From positions 15,289,811-15,353,810 of the forward strand of contig CM023449.1 of NCBI GenBank assembly GCA_013339765.2: DNA of 64,000 nt, given 5' to 3'. Below are positions 44,911 through 54,574 of this stretch, piece after piece; within the stretch, counting starts at the first letter, position 1, and the number at the start of each line of letters is the position of its first letter. Source of the stretch: Haemaphysalis longicornis. Lineage: Eukaryota > Arthropoda > Arachnida > Ixodida > Ixodidae. The position numbers and the translations under genes were made by a program. Under the pieces are notes generated by a model. That model searched no databases and had not been told where the DNA came from. It saw nothing but the letters and a program-made list of their open reading frames with translations.

Positions 44911-46600
44911 AGCTGTCGTCAAGCCCTGCAGTGCATGTAGTGCTTGGCATGAAGAACACGAAGACATCGATGCGTATGGCAATGGCTACTACTAGCACAG
45001 TGCAAAGCAACGATGCAAAATGTAAATAAACAATTTCAAACGCAAAAGGTGCGGTTATATGTCCTTAGTGCTCACGTAGAAAGAAATCTTGCAGCTTCGC
45101 TATGGTTCCAGGCTTCCGCGACTTAGTACCAGCTTTGCCTGCTTTTCCCAAAATAAACTTTCAACTTATAAAACAGGGCTGCATACAAATGAGTAAGGGT
45201 TGCGCTGCGTATTTTCGGCATGTATTTATGTGATCAGTGATTTTTTTAAGTTCACTTTTACATGCAGTTTCAATTTGTGATACATCCCTATCAATGCAAA
45301 TTCTAAATTATTTCTTTTTCCATTGTGAATGGTCACAATGTACTAAAAAATACCTTCAACAGATAGTTTTTCTATTTATTTATGTATTGTACCCTCACGG
45401 TAAAAATACATTGTAGAGGGGAGGGCAATAAAAATTAGGAAAGAAAATACAAACACAAAAGTACTTCGAAATAAACATTAGGGAAGAACATCAAGTTTGT
45501 ATGGGATTTGTTGACTAGGTTACAACTCAGTGCAGAGTTAAAACATCAAGAAAACAAAACAAAAGAAGCCTTGGCAGTCAAATAGAATCAACGTAAACCC
45601 TTCCAAATAACGAGAAAACAAATCAGTGGCTAGACTTTCCACCGAACAGCGGGTAAAAAGAAAAAAGAAAGAAAAAGGTACAGAGGCGGAAAAGAGGCCC
45701 TTATTTGAACAGCGCATGCCCACACAAGAACAGAAAGTGGTATATCCAGCAATCTATAGCGTTATCGTATACACTAGGAAAAAAAGAACAGAATCATTTT
45801 GGCAATTCCAATTTACAGACAATTTTAAACAGAGCCCGCGCATGACACTTTTAATTTTCTACGGTCCAGGAAACGGAGATTGAATCGGGATTTTAATTAA
45901 ATATTCCGTACCACTGTTATGCCCACTAACTAAATAGGATATTTGCCCTCGACAGGTGAGAGGAAATCAATCAGCAGGCAGTGATTTAAAAATTTCCGTT
46001 GCCATACTTAGAATCTACGATTCATTGCATAAATACATGTACTATGGCCACTTCTGAGTTTAAATTCTTCAGTTCTTCGACTTTTCATAGCAACCTAGAG
46101 GAGACGTTATGCGCACCTGAACACCTATTGCTGGCCAAAAAAAGCTTGTAGATTTAATTCTTATCTAAGCTAGTGCAAACAGCTATTTGAAAATGATCTT
46201 ACTGACTGGTGACTTTACCACACCTTAGAACTATATTTTCCAGAACTGAAAAACGCAAGCAGCAACTATTAGGCGCTTTGTCCTCAACTCGGATATTGGG
46301 GCGCAGCTTGACCAAAGTTCAAAGAATATACGGTTGTGCATGACTTAAGCGCTTTCTTTGCATTACATGAGAGATCGAGCACTTTTAAATGCAGAGCATT
46401 TCTTAGCCTCGCCTCTTCCTGCGTCGGACGGCGTCCACAGCTCCGCGTCCGCAGCAGGTGCGCCTCTCCTCCTTCCCTCCTCTCTCTCAACAGCAGCTTG
46501 CGCGCGCATGCGTCGTAGTCAGCCCGTTCGCTCCGTCGCGGTCTCGGCGTAACAGGTGCGTGATAGCAGCGCGGTGGGGCGTGGAAGGGCGCGCGCTGCT
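44911..46600. other. No gene recognised
   Basis: Mostly AT-rich DNA. It contains the CR1-type 3' end annotated separately at 45365-45560. The GC-rich ORFs at 46284-46661 are products of base composition. Confidence 0.4.
45365..45560 (-). mobile_element. CR1-type LINE 3'-end fragment
   Basis: Starts ctatttatttatgtattgta, then ccctcacggtaaaaatacat. On the minus strand this is a 3'UTR ending in an (AAATA)n tail, built like the CR1-like tail at 56333. No coding part. Confidence 0.45.
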
Positions 46601-46718
46601 TGCGCATGCGCACTCTCCCCCCCGTACTGCTCTCCCTCTACTGCGCGCGCTGCAAATATAAAGCGGCTAGCGGTCGCTCGTGCTTCAGTCACTGCGTTCC
46701 TCCTTCCTTCCATGGTTG
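46601..46718 (+). promoter_or_regulatory. Core promoter: NRF1 site, TATA, Inr, DPE
   Basis: tgcgcatgcgca (46601-46612) is a perfect NRF1-type palindrome. tataaag starts at 46657. tcagtc (46685-46690) matches the arthropod initiator, with its A 30 bp from the TATA. ggttg at 46714-46718 falls at +28 to +32 and fits the DPE consensus RGWYV. A transcript would run into ccaccctaacgcgactttac repeats (46728, 46799). What it drives is unknown; it may be a retroelement promoter. Confidence 0.5.
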
Positions 46719-48100
46719 ACGCTCGCTCCACCCTAACGCGACTTTACTCTCCTCTCTCTACCCCAAACCAACACCAACGCAACTACGACCCAACTACCCA
46801 CCCTAACGCGACTTTACGCGGCGTTAACGACCCCCAATGCTCTGCATTTACTCGTGTTCCCCTCGCGGGAAGGCGCGGGAATTTTTTGTCCGAAGAGCGT
46901 TGACAAAACAATGAGCTATTCGAATGCCAACAAGACACCAAAGGTCGAAATTCAGGAATCAAGTTGGCGCCCTTTCAAGTGGGGACCCGGGCTGCGATTC
47001 CTACTCAGGGCAGTGACGATTCCGTCCCGACAAAATTATAGAGGTTGCATTGCTTCGTCTGGGAGCAGTTTTATGAGGGATCAAGAGATTACCTTTCTGC
47101 GGCACGGAACCGGTGCCTTCTTTTTACCTTAAAAATGGGAAGTCATGCGAGACTAATCCATCGGAATTTCGCATTTTTTTACGTTGGGAGAGAATATGAA
47201 AAAATGCTTACCCTTGAGAGGCGTCTTGATTCGTCAACGTGTGAGTAACAAGCACTCACTTTGACAACAATGTGGCCACGCCGAGTTGCATAAGCCTCCA
47301 CGTTGTTCTGTGGAACCGGCTGGTGAAACCAGGTAAACAATAGGAACGATGCGTGCACGATTTTTTATGAGCCATTTCTGGCAGCAGCGGCGGCAGGCCA
47401 ACACATCGTCTAAGCCATCCCTGGAATTTTTGCAGTTGCTGCCGTCGACGACTGCGCAGCCCTCCTGGATTCACGGTGACCAGCTACCGCTGGCCGCAAC
47501 ACTTGACAACTAACCGGGCTTCTTCAATGACTGTGGCTTACGTCACACATGGAAGATTCCGCCGCCCAGCACCTTTAAAAACCTGGACGATACGACTGAC
47601 CTGCCATTTCTGGCAGCAGCGGTGGCAGGCCAACACGTCTTCTAAGCCGTTCCCGTGATTTTTGCAGGTTGGTTGAAGTTTGCATAGGTTATTTCATTCT
47701 TAGTGTGGAATATCCACTGTTGCTGCCACATTGTCTTGCTGTACAGTGACATGAATGACGAAAGATTGTGTTGCTTGTGCTGTAGCCCGGAGATTAGAAG
47801 TCGAGAACCGCACATGACAAGTAGTGAATGCAAATTTGTCTGTCACGTTGACAAATGTTCGAGTATGTCCAAGGCACAAGTCTCTTCAATGAGAGAAAGG
47901 AAAAAAAAATTACAGCATGCATCTCCCCTCAGGGAACTATGTGTTGATGCAAAGCATGGGGATTCCGAGCAGACTTAACGCCGCGCAGCGCGCGCACCTG
48001 CTTTTATACAGCTGGAGGAGAGGAGAATCGAGGAGAGACGCGCATGCGCAGTGGGGGTGTGGACGGCGCAACAACAAAGAAGGGATACAGCCCCGACCAT
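46719..48100. repeat. Direct-repeat region, no gene
   Basis: A 65-bp unit (gccatttctggcagcagcgg ... ttttgcag) occurs at 47371-47435 and 47603-47667. The 20-bp unit ccaccctaacgcgactttac is at 46728 and 46799. ORFs up to 115 codons give no domain. Confidence 0.55.
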
Positions 48101-48107
48101 GAGATGG

Positions 48108-48363
48108 CTCCTGGAGCGACAGTGTCGCCGGTGTCTTCCTGGGCCGGCATGAGACGAGCACGCTTCCCCTTTAAGGGTTCCTGGAGTGAGAGTGTTGCCG
48201 GTGTCTTCGTGAGCCGGCACGAGACGAGCCGAGCGGCGAGGAGGAGAGCGGCGTTATCACAGCTGGTTAGGGCTCCTGGAGCGACAGTGTTGCCGGTGTC
48301 TTCCTGAGCCGGCACGAGACGAGCCGAGCGGTGAGGAGGACAGCGGCGTTATCACAGCTGGTG
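48108..48363 (+). repeat. Three tandem units upstream of a LINE ORF1
   Basis: Units start ctcctggagcgacagtg at 48108, 48178 (tcctggagtgagagtg) and 48273. The last two have a 95-bp period and contain gccggtgtctt, gccggcacgagacgagccga and gcgttatcacagctgg. The first is partial. Monomer-like 5' repeats upstream of ORF1 often act as LINE promoters. Confidence 0.7.
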
Positions 48364-49080
48364 TGGAGAGGGGGACAAGGAGGAGAACTGGACGTCGGAC
48401 AACGGAGGGACAAGGTGAGCTCAAAAGATGCTTTGCATCTAAAATGCTCTGGCGATGCCAGATGTGCTGCATCGGGAGGGCTCGCAGTGGTTGGAAAGAA
48501 AAAAAAACAAAATCAGAGGTCTCTGAAAGTTCAAAAGAAACAAAAAAAATTGCAGTCATGCAGGATACTCGCGAGATGACACCCGGGACCGTGCCGTTTG
48601 ACCTCGTCACTATCCTTCTTGACATTGAAATGAAGCTTAACTCCCTGCTCGAGTTAAAGACTACTGTCGAAACGATTGAACATTCAGTACAGGTGATTGC
48701 AGACAAACAGAACACTCTTCTAGCTGATACTGCACGTCACGAAGCTGACATAAAGAGCATCAAGAAGAAAGGGCAGGCTCTTGATGCCAAAGTCGACCCC
48801 GAGCTGGATCTTTTAGAAGAACCGCTGAACAACCTGGAATAGAGAAGCGACCAACTGAACCTAGAATGTCATGAAATCAAACAAATGGAAAACTAAAACC
48901 TGGTAGAGAATGTAAACGACGTCGCAACAATATTGAACGAACCTCCCCTGTCCCGCAATGACGTTGCTGGCATCCATCGCCTAGCAGCCAAGCCTCGCAA
49001 AACACCCGGAATCATTGCTCGATTTTCCCTTTACGAGCACGAGGGAGGAATGTTTCGCAAACAGACTGAAGCGTAGGGCT
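48363..49080 (+). pseudogene. LINE ORF1, coiled-coil and RNA-binding fold, broken
   Basis: The frame from 48363 (the family ATG is more likely 48558, MQDTREMTPG) holds a heptad-like region (SLLELKTTVETIEHSVQV, ADKQNTLLADTARHEADIKS) and stops at 48842. It is then readable past the stop and one further stop, into LVENVNDVATILN, LSRNDVAGIHRLAAKP and RKTPGIIARF. That is the RRM-like part of L1/CR1-type ORF1 proteins. Coiled coil plus RRM-like domain means an RNA-binding trimer-forming ORF1p. ORF2 is absent, because palindromic DNA begins at about 49090, so the element is 3'-truncated or interrupted. Confidence 0.65.
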
Positions 49081-49094
49081 GTCGAATCACCGGT

Positions 49095-49315
49095 TTTATG
49101 GGCATCACCCATATATGCCACGTCAAGAATTGGGCATATATACACATACGTGACACATCCGTTTATGGGCTTCAGCCATATATGGCCGGGTCAAGAATTG
49201 GGCTGATAAGGCCATAAATGGGGAAGCCATATATGGTAGAGCCATATATGGCCTGATATGCCCAATTCCTGAAGTGACCATATATGGCAATATTTATATA
49301 AGGCCAATTATGCAT
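49095..49315. repeat. Palindromic ccatatatgg repeat
   Basis: A unit ccatatatgs-cacgtcaagaattggg occurs at about 49110-49142 and 49170-49208 (direct). It is inverted at about 49254-49288 (gggcatat... cccaattcctgaagtgacc, atatatgg). Between them are several ccatatatgg self-palindromes. It interrupts the LINE ORF1 reading, so it may be a MITE-like insertion. Terminal boundaries are uncertain. Confidence 0.6.
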
Positions 49316-49559
49316 TTTCGTAAGGGGTATAAACGCTGACAGGCAGGCCTGGCACCTCAAAATTATGTCTCAAACCGACACCGCACTCATAAAGGTACAC
49401 GCGCGGTAGTTTGCTGTACAGGCGCATAATAAATTGAAGTGTAGTTACTCTTTTCAGCTGGTACAACGCTACACACGCAAAAGCTAAAGTTTGTGCTACG
49501 TTAGCCGGGGGTCGGCGCCAGTCGCTCTGTTTTTAATAATCATCGTGGCAAATTTGTTT

Positions 49560-49755
49560 TAACACGAAAGTGTTTTACGCCGGAGAACACAAGCCTCACC
49601 GATGTCATATCCGTCACGGAAATAACATCGCCAGTGGAAGTTCCATTGCCGCGGCGTGGCGAGGATTCGACCACACGATCAGTCTAGTCTGGCCGCAACG
49701 GGAGGTGTGAAACGCTCTGCCAAGTGAGCCACCAAGTCATGCCCGGATCCTAGAG
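49560..49755 (-). repeat. Second tRNA-derived SINE family, copy 2
   Basis: On the minus strand: ggtggctcacttggcagagc (tRNA head), ctcccgttgcggccaga, tgtggtcgaatcctcgcc (B box), tgatgtcatttcc-like body and gtgacggatatgacatcgg, the same order as 39723-39985. Confidence 0.7.
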
Positions 49756-50690
49756 TTTCTCAGTAAGTATACTATAGAGGAAACTGCACCTGGGAATCCA
49801 TGTCCTCGGGAGGTGGGGGGAGGAGTTATAGGAACACCCCTGCTCTAGCTTGGGTTTGGCATGACAATTGGATCTTTAAGCGGTTTTTTGGATTTGCTTT
49901 CTTCACTATGCGTTAGCACGTCTACGAGCTACGAGGTAGCCGAATTCCTATCTGCCCTGTGGTAGCCGTGAGCCGTGACAACTTCGTGTTCAGTGAAAGA
50001 GCAGGCAGGGCGGGATCGTACCTAACGTTGGTCATGCCGGAGTCGAAGCAGCGGCTGAGTGAGCGGGTGATATGCCGCGCGAATGATGTAGCCGACGAAA
50101 AAAAAGAAAGAAACCAAACGTACCTTAACGAAGTCAACATACGACAGATACGGGCGCCTTCACTCGTCCTGTCTTATCTTCGTCGACGACGGTTTAACGG
50201 CACGTTTTCTTTTTTCTTCAAGTATGAAGCAACTCACTTAGCAACAATTTTTGTTAAGCTGTACCTGATCGTCGGTGCACCGGTTCACTACGAAGGCGAC
50301 GTTTTCGTAGGCACGCTCAAAACACTTCGACGCTCTTCAAACATTTTATTATTTTAAATAATGGTAAAATATTAATGTATGAGTTTCTAATGAGTTTTCC
50401 CCCAACTTTTAACATTGTTGTTAACCACCAGCTTGTCTGCAGAATAGTGGACAGAACTGTTTCGCAAAAATACGCTTCAGAACCTTTTTTTCTTAGCTTT
50501 AAAACAGCCTGTTTTTTTCACTAATATTATGACACACACCATACTTTGCATTTTTATGGCACTGTGTTCGAATATACGGTCACTGAAACGTTTCTATCCA
50601 AGCCATTGACGAAACGAAGGTGAGCGCATGGTATAATGGAGGCCCATGACGACACAGACACTAGCGCCAGATTCCTCTCTAGTGTGTATT
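49756..50690. other. No gene recognised
   Basis: The 132-codon ORF 49959-50357 gives no recognised domain. Confidence 0.45.
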
Positions 50691-50775
50691 GTAAGAAACC
50701 ATGTCCCGGATAGCAGTACGAACGCGCCTTATTCTCTTCCCTCTCAGTTCTTCATTCAGATGGTGCTGCCTTCTA
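50691..50775 (-). repeat. Head segment of second SINE family
   Basis: tacgaacgcgccttat, ctcttccctctcagttcttc, attcagatg: about 65 bp homologous to 39926-39985, beyond the tRNA-like part. Confidence 0.5.
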
Positions 50776-51439
50776 GCGAAGGTGAAGCGCAGTTGTGCGT
50801 CATGAGGCTAATGAGCGCCGAAAGTTATCGCCTCGATAGGGCAGCGAATAGCAGCGGGAGCTGCCGTGTTTATTTGTCTGACGCCTATGTGGAACGCCGC
50901 CCAGCTTGTGAAACGCGCCGCCGCGTTCTACAACCTGAGCTCGTCGCTACGCAAGCGTCTGGGTAGACGCCACGGGGCAGGATTAATGTAGTTGCTCCTC
51001 TGCCGAAGCGACCCGCCAGCGGGACGTCGCTGGCCAGCAGGACGTCGCTCGCCAAGCCCACCCACAAGACTGCTTCGGACCCGCAAATCATGCTCCTTTC
51101 GCTGTAGCGGACCGTGACTTCACGAAACGATTCGCTGACAACCCGTTCGGTTTCGTTTGCACGGTTTGTGAGCGCCTGAAGTTTCAATCAGATTTGCGCA
51201 GTGCTCTGGCAAATGTAATCTAGTGTCTAATGTTGATGCGTCTAACGGTGCCATACCGACGAAATATAAATAGCGATGTGCGAGTTCATATCGATGCACA
51301 ATAAGCATTAAAATGCTCCTCTCAAGGCACATTTCACTTTCGTGCTTTACCGATTCCAATGAAAGAAGGATCAACCACATTTTTTTGACGATCCTCAATG
51401 TTTTGTAACAGCTGCCTCCTTAAAGTGGTACTAGTATTT

Positions 51440-51664
51440 ATAGAATTAGTGCATTTCTCTGGCAAATATTTCAGTAAAAGCCCCTAAAACAATGACTGAT
51501 CAGCTCAGCCAGTTCGTTACATCAAGGTTAACCGCTGCATCACCTTCGTTACATAGATGTCGCAAACACATTGGCTTCTTTGGGGGTGGCAACGGGGAAT
51601 CGAAAAAAATCGTTAGATCCAGGAATTTATTACGTATGGGTTCGTTACATCCAGCATTCACTCT
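51440..51664. mobile_element. pogo/Tigger-like element, right half
   Basis: It matches the right half of 15152-16043 (ggcaacgggg, atccaggaatttattac, cgttacatagatgt). It ends ttcgttacatccagcattca followed by ctc and TA at 51665-51666. The left end was not found. Confidence 0.65.
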
Positions 51665-51666
51665 AT

Positions 51667-52805
51667 TATTTTGTGGTGTATGTGATGTCCTCTAAGCTAT
51701 AGAATGTAGAAGCATGATGTATTACTTTTTTGTACCTACTATGCGTTATTTTTGTTTTACATGACGGTTCATATGTCAGATTTTTACCCCACCTATGTAA
51801 CGGCACAATCGTCCAACAGATCGTGGACATAAATAAACAAAAATAATTATTTTACATTACAATGTACAAGAATTGCTTAGGCGTTCTCGGAGTATTTTCA
51901 TTAGTTCATTGCCTTTTTCAGGACGCAGAGAGAAATCCAAGTGCAAACACCATGAGATAAAATCGGGTTATATTGGAGGCTTATCTAGAGATAGGAGGGG
52001 AAGGAGCAGGAATCAATGTTTATACAATTAGTGTTAGTGATGCTGGGAAGCTTCACCGGAGATTGTTAGATAAACATATATCTACATCATCCTCACTGGA
52101 GCATGGGTACAGCACCGCAGCACATAACGGGCCTCTTCGACTATTAGTCCCAAATCGTCCGCAGAATGCCCGAGACGTGACCCGGCGTTCAATGTATCGT
52201 GTCAGCTGCGCGTGCGCCCTTTGTATCTGCCATTTGCTGATCACTGTTTCTGTACCGCTTGGCTGTGATAATGCAGCTGCCTCACGCTATATATACGCTA
52301 CCACATATAAACGTTCTTTTTGTTGCTTCAGTGCTGCGTGTTTACTGCTCGGCGCCGGAACATTCAATTTTACCATGTATTCCTTGGAGTCTTCCTGTCG
52401 AAAGGCAGTCCTAGGACTGCCCGTGGACCGTCCAGGACTGGAAAATCGAGGATACCGAACACTTCGGCATAGTAGGAAACTAAAAAAAAAACAGTTCTAC
52501 TCAACGTGAAAGCTGCCAAACGCGGAGCAGTGATTCGCCAAGATTTGCAGTGGAGCCCTCTCTAGACTAGTTTTAGTATGAGCCTAGCGTGTCCTGAAAG
52601 TAGCCAAAAGATGCTGCCGCGGCCCTTGAAATCACCTATAAAGAAACACTGGATTTAGTTTTCATTAATTTGGGTGTTTTAATGTCTTACGTCATGCTTT
52701 TTCCTTGTTTCATATTGTCGTGTACTTATTTCTGGCCTAGCAACGATAGCCTCCATGGCGCAAAAAGATCACCCCCAGCACTTCGCTTGCCATCACGCAA
52801 CCTGT
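51667..52805. other. No gene recognised
   Basis: The 178-codon ORF 51973-52509 has no recognisable domain; composition is ordinary. It is not called as a gene. Confidence 0.4.
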
Positions 52806-52876
52806 GCCTCCGTGGCGCAATGGATTGGCATCGGCTTCCTAACGCGAGGGACTCAGGTTCTATCTCGACCTAGGAA
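52806..52876 (+). pseudogene. tRNA-Arg(CCT)-like pseudogene
   Basis: gcctccgtggcgcaatggat matches the start of eukaryotic tRNA-Arg, and cttcctaac sits where an anticodon CCT loop would be. Extra bases in the D arm, a mismatched acceptor stem and a T arm with ggttctatctc instead of ggttcgantcc argue against function. It could also be a SINE head. Confidence 0.4.
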
Positions 52877-53350
52877 ATATGCGATCTTTTCGGACCGTTC
52901 GTTTGGGTGCGTCACGCCACGTTACTGTAATGGCGGCTGGATAACGTGACCCCGGACAAGCTACGACAGCAAGTCAGGCCACTAAGTGCTCCGAACTTAA
53001 AATCTCGAAGCGCGTGCCATACTGGAAGCAGCATGTTAGGCCTGAAATAAAACGGACTACACATCGGCCAGAAGGGATTCTCTTATAATACCTGGAATGA
53101 AAACGACACTCACCCCTTATCTTAGATTACCACGGGTATAAAACGGAGAATTCCTATAAGCCATCACTTATGTCACACTGGCGTCAGTGTCTACAGCTTC
53201 GCAGCAATCTCTCAACTTTACCTTTGTTCCAAATTTCAAAGGTGTAGCATACAGATCCTCACGGAAAAGAAGTAGGTGTATTGCGCTTTATTGTAAACAC
53301 CAGGCGATGTTTTTCTAGGTGCTGGGCTGGTGGCGTCCTTATTCTAGGAT
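52877..53350. other. No gene recognised
   Basis: Plain non-coding DNA. Confidence 0.4.
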
Positions 53351-53395
53351 TCCGGGACTCCTGGCTGTGCGCCTCGCACAGCCAGGAGTCCCGGA
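53351..53395. repeat. Perfect 21-bp hairpin with CCT loop
   Basis: 53351-53371 is the exact reverse complement of 53375-53395, with the 3-base loop cct. Very GC-rich stem. Another perfect hairpin follows three bases later. Confidence 0.95.
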
Positions 53396-53398
53396 GTC

Positions 53399-53435
53399 CG
53401 CTGTTGGACACAGCGCCTCGCTGTGTCCAACAGCG
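53399..53435. repeat. Perfect 17-bp hairpin with CCT loop
   Basis: cgctgttggacacagcg (53399-53415), loop cct, exact reverse complement 53419-53435. It shares the core gcgcctcgc with the previous hairpin, but the stems differ. Confidence 0.95.
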
Positions 53436-54560
53436 AACTAAGTGTAAAGTTACTTTTTAAGAGCAATTTTCTGCCACTGTTATTTCTTCCACCATTTGAA
53501 TGGATGCGCCGGAGCTTTCTTGTGTTATGAGCCGCCATTAGGTTTTTCCTCCAGAGAAGACGGGTCTGTGTGAAAAACCGTGTCCCGCGCGAACCATTCT
53601 AACGGTGTGCGCGAAAAGAACAAGTATGCACAGAAGCGAGCGGCAGCAGGATTAAAAGCCTCCGACGACACGCCGGCTGACCACTCTGTCCTCCCCGCAC
53701 CAAGATGGAAATCGAATCTTTACCCTTGGGTACAGGAGCAAAATATGTATCCCGCATAGCTTTTAGCTTCTGAAAGCCCAAGCGCTGCACCCATCGCTTA
53801 TCCAGTTCGGTGGCGCACAGAACTGTCTACGCCCTAATTAAGGAGGTGTTGAAACCTTAGAAATGTCGGATCAGGGGGGCCGGCATTAGGCACATAATTA
53901 TTCTGACAAAGAAGGAGCATTTCTGCTTGTTTGTACCGCTTCAAGCGCACTTAAAGAAGAAAAGAAAAATTTGTTTTCGGTTTCAAGGGTCATGAACCCT
54001 GATTTTGGTGCACTGCGCATGCCATACAAATATTCACGAAGAGTTTTACTTCAAGATAATTTATCGTCTGCCCAAACCCCTGTCCTCAAGAGAGACGGGT
54101 GACCTCTCGGCCTTTACCTTTAACGTTGAACTTTTCACTGAGGCCTTGAAGAAATCTGGATTTCATATTCTTTTAAGTGGCTCTATTGAATGGATTGAAA
54201 GGATCGAAGTAATTGGCATTTTCGGAAGTTTCTTTTTTTTTTCTTTTTTCTCTGCCCAGTACGAGCATTTCGAAAAGCTAAAAGAAAGAGACGTTAATTG
54301 CCTATTTGAGCTTTTCCTCGACATTTTCAATAGGACCAGGTTTGGTATTTGACTGATTGAGATTATAAAAACACTGAAGGGTAGTATGCTGTTAACGACG
54401 CGAGCGTGCTATTCCCCTCGCGTTCTCCACCACAGCGTTGATGTGAAGGCCACATGACGCGATTAAATTAGAGGGCTATTGTTGTAGATGTTATCCATCG
54501 AGGGTGGTCTTAAAGGAAGGCAAGAATGTATTTTTTTAAAGGCGGGGGGGGGGGGGGTGA
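53436..54560. other. No gene recognised
   Basis: Non-coding. Ends in a G-run at 54544-54557. The 115-codon ORF 54005-54352 has a Phe-rich patch and no known domain. Confidence 0.4.
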
Positions 54561-54574
54561 AGCAGATGAAAGAC

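Noticed and set aside
46284..46903. GC-rich ORFs of 60-115 codons on both strands
   Set aside because: They overlap in several frames, have Arg/Ala/Pro-rich composition from GC content and lack any domain.
48108..48363. CRISPR-like array
   Set aside because: Only three uneven, diverged units with no constant spacers, in eukaryotic TE context.
51973..52509. 178-codon plus-strand ORF as a host gene
   Set aside because: No domain, no homologous pattern, no promoter or splice support; length is within chance for this window.
54005..54352. 115-codon ORF with a hydrophobic Phe-rich patch as a membrane protein
   Set aside because: The patch comes from a T-run, and no start context or domain supports it.
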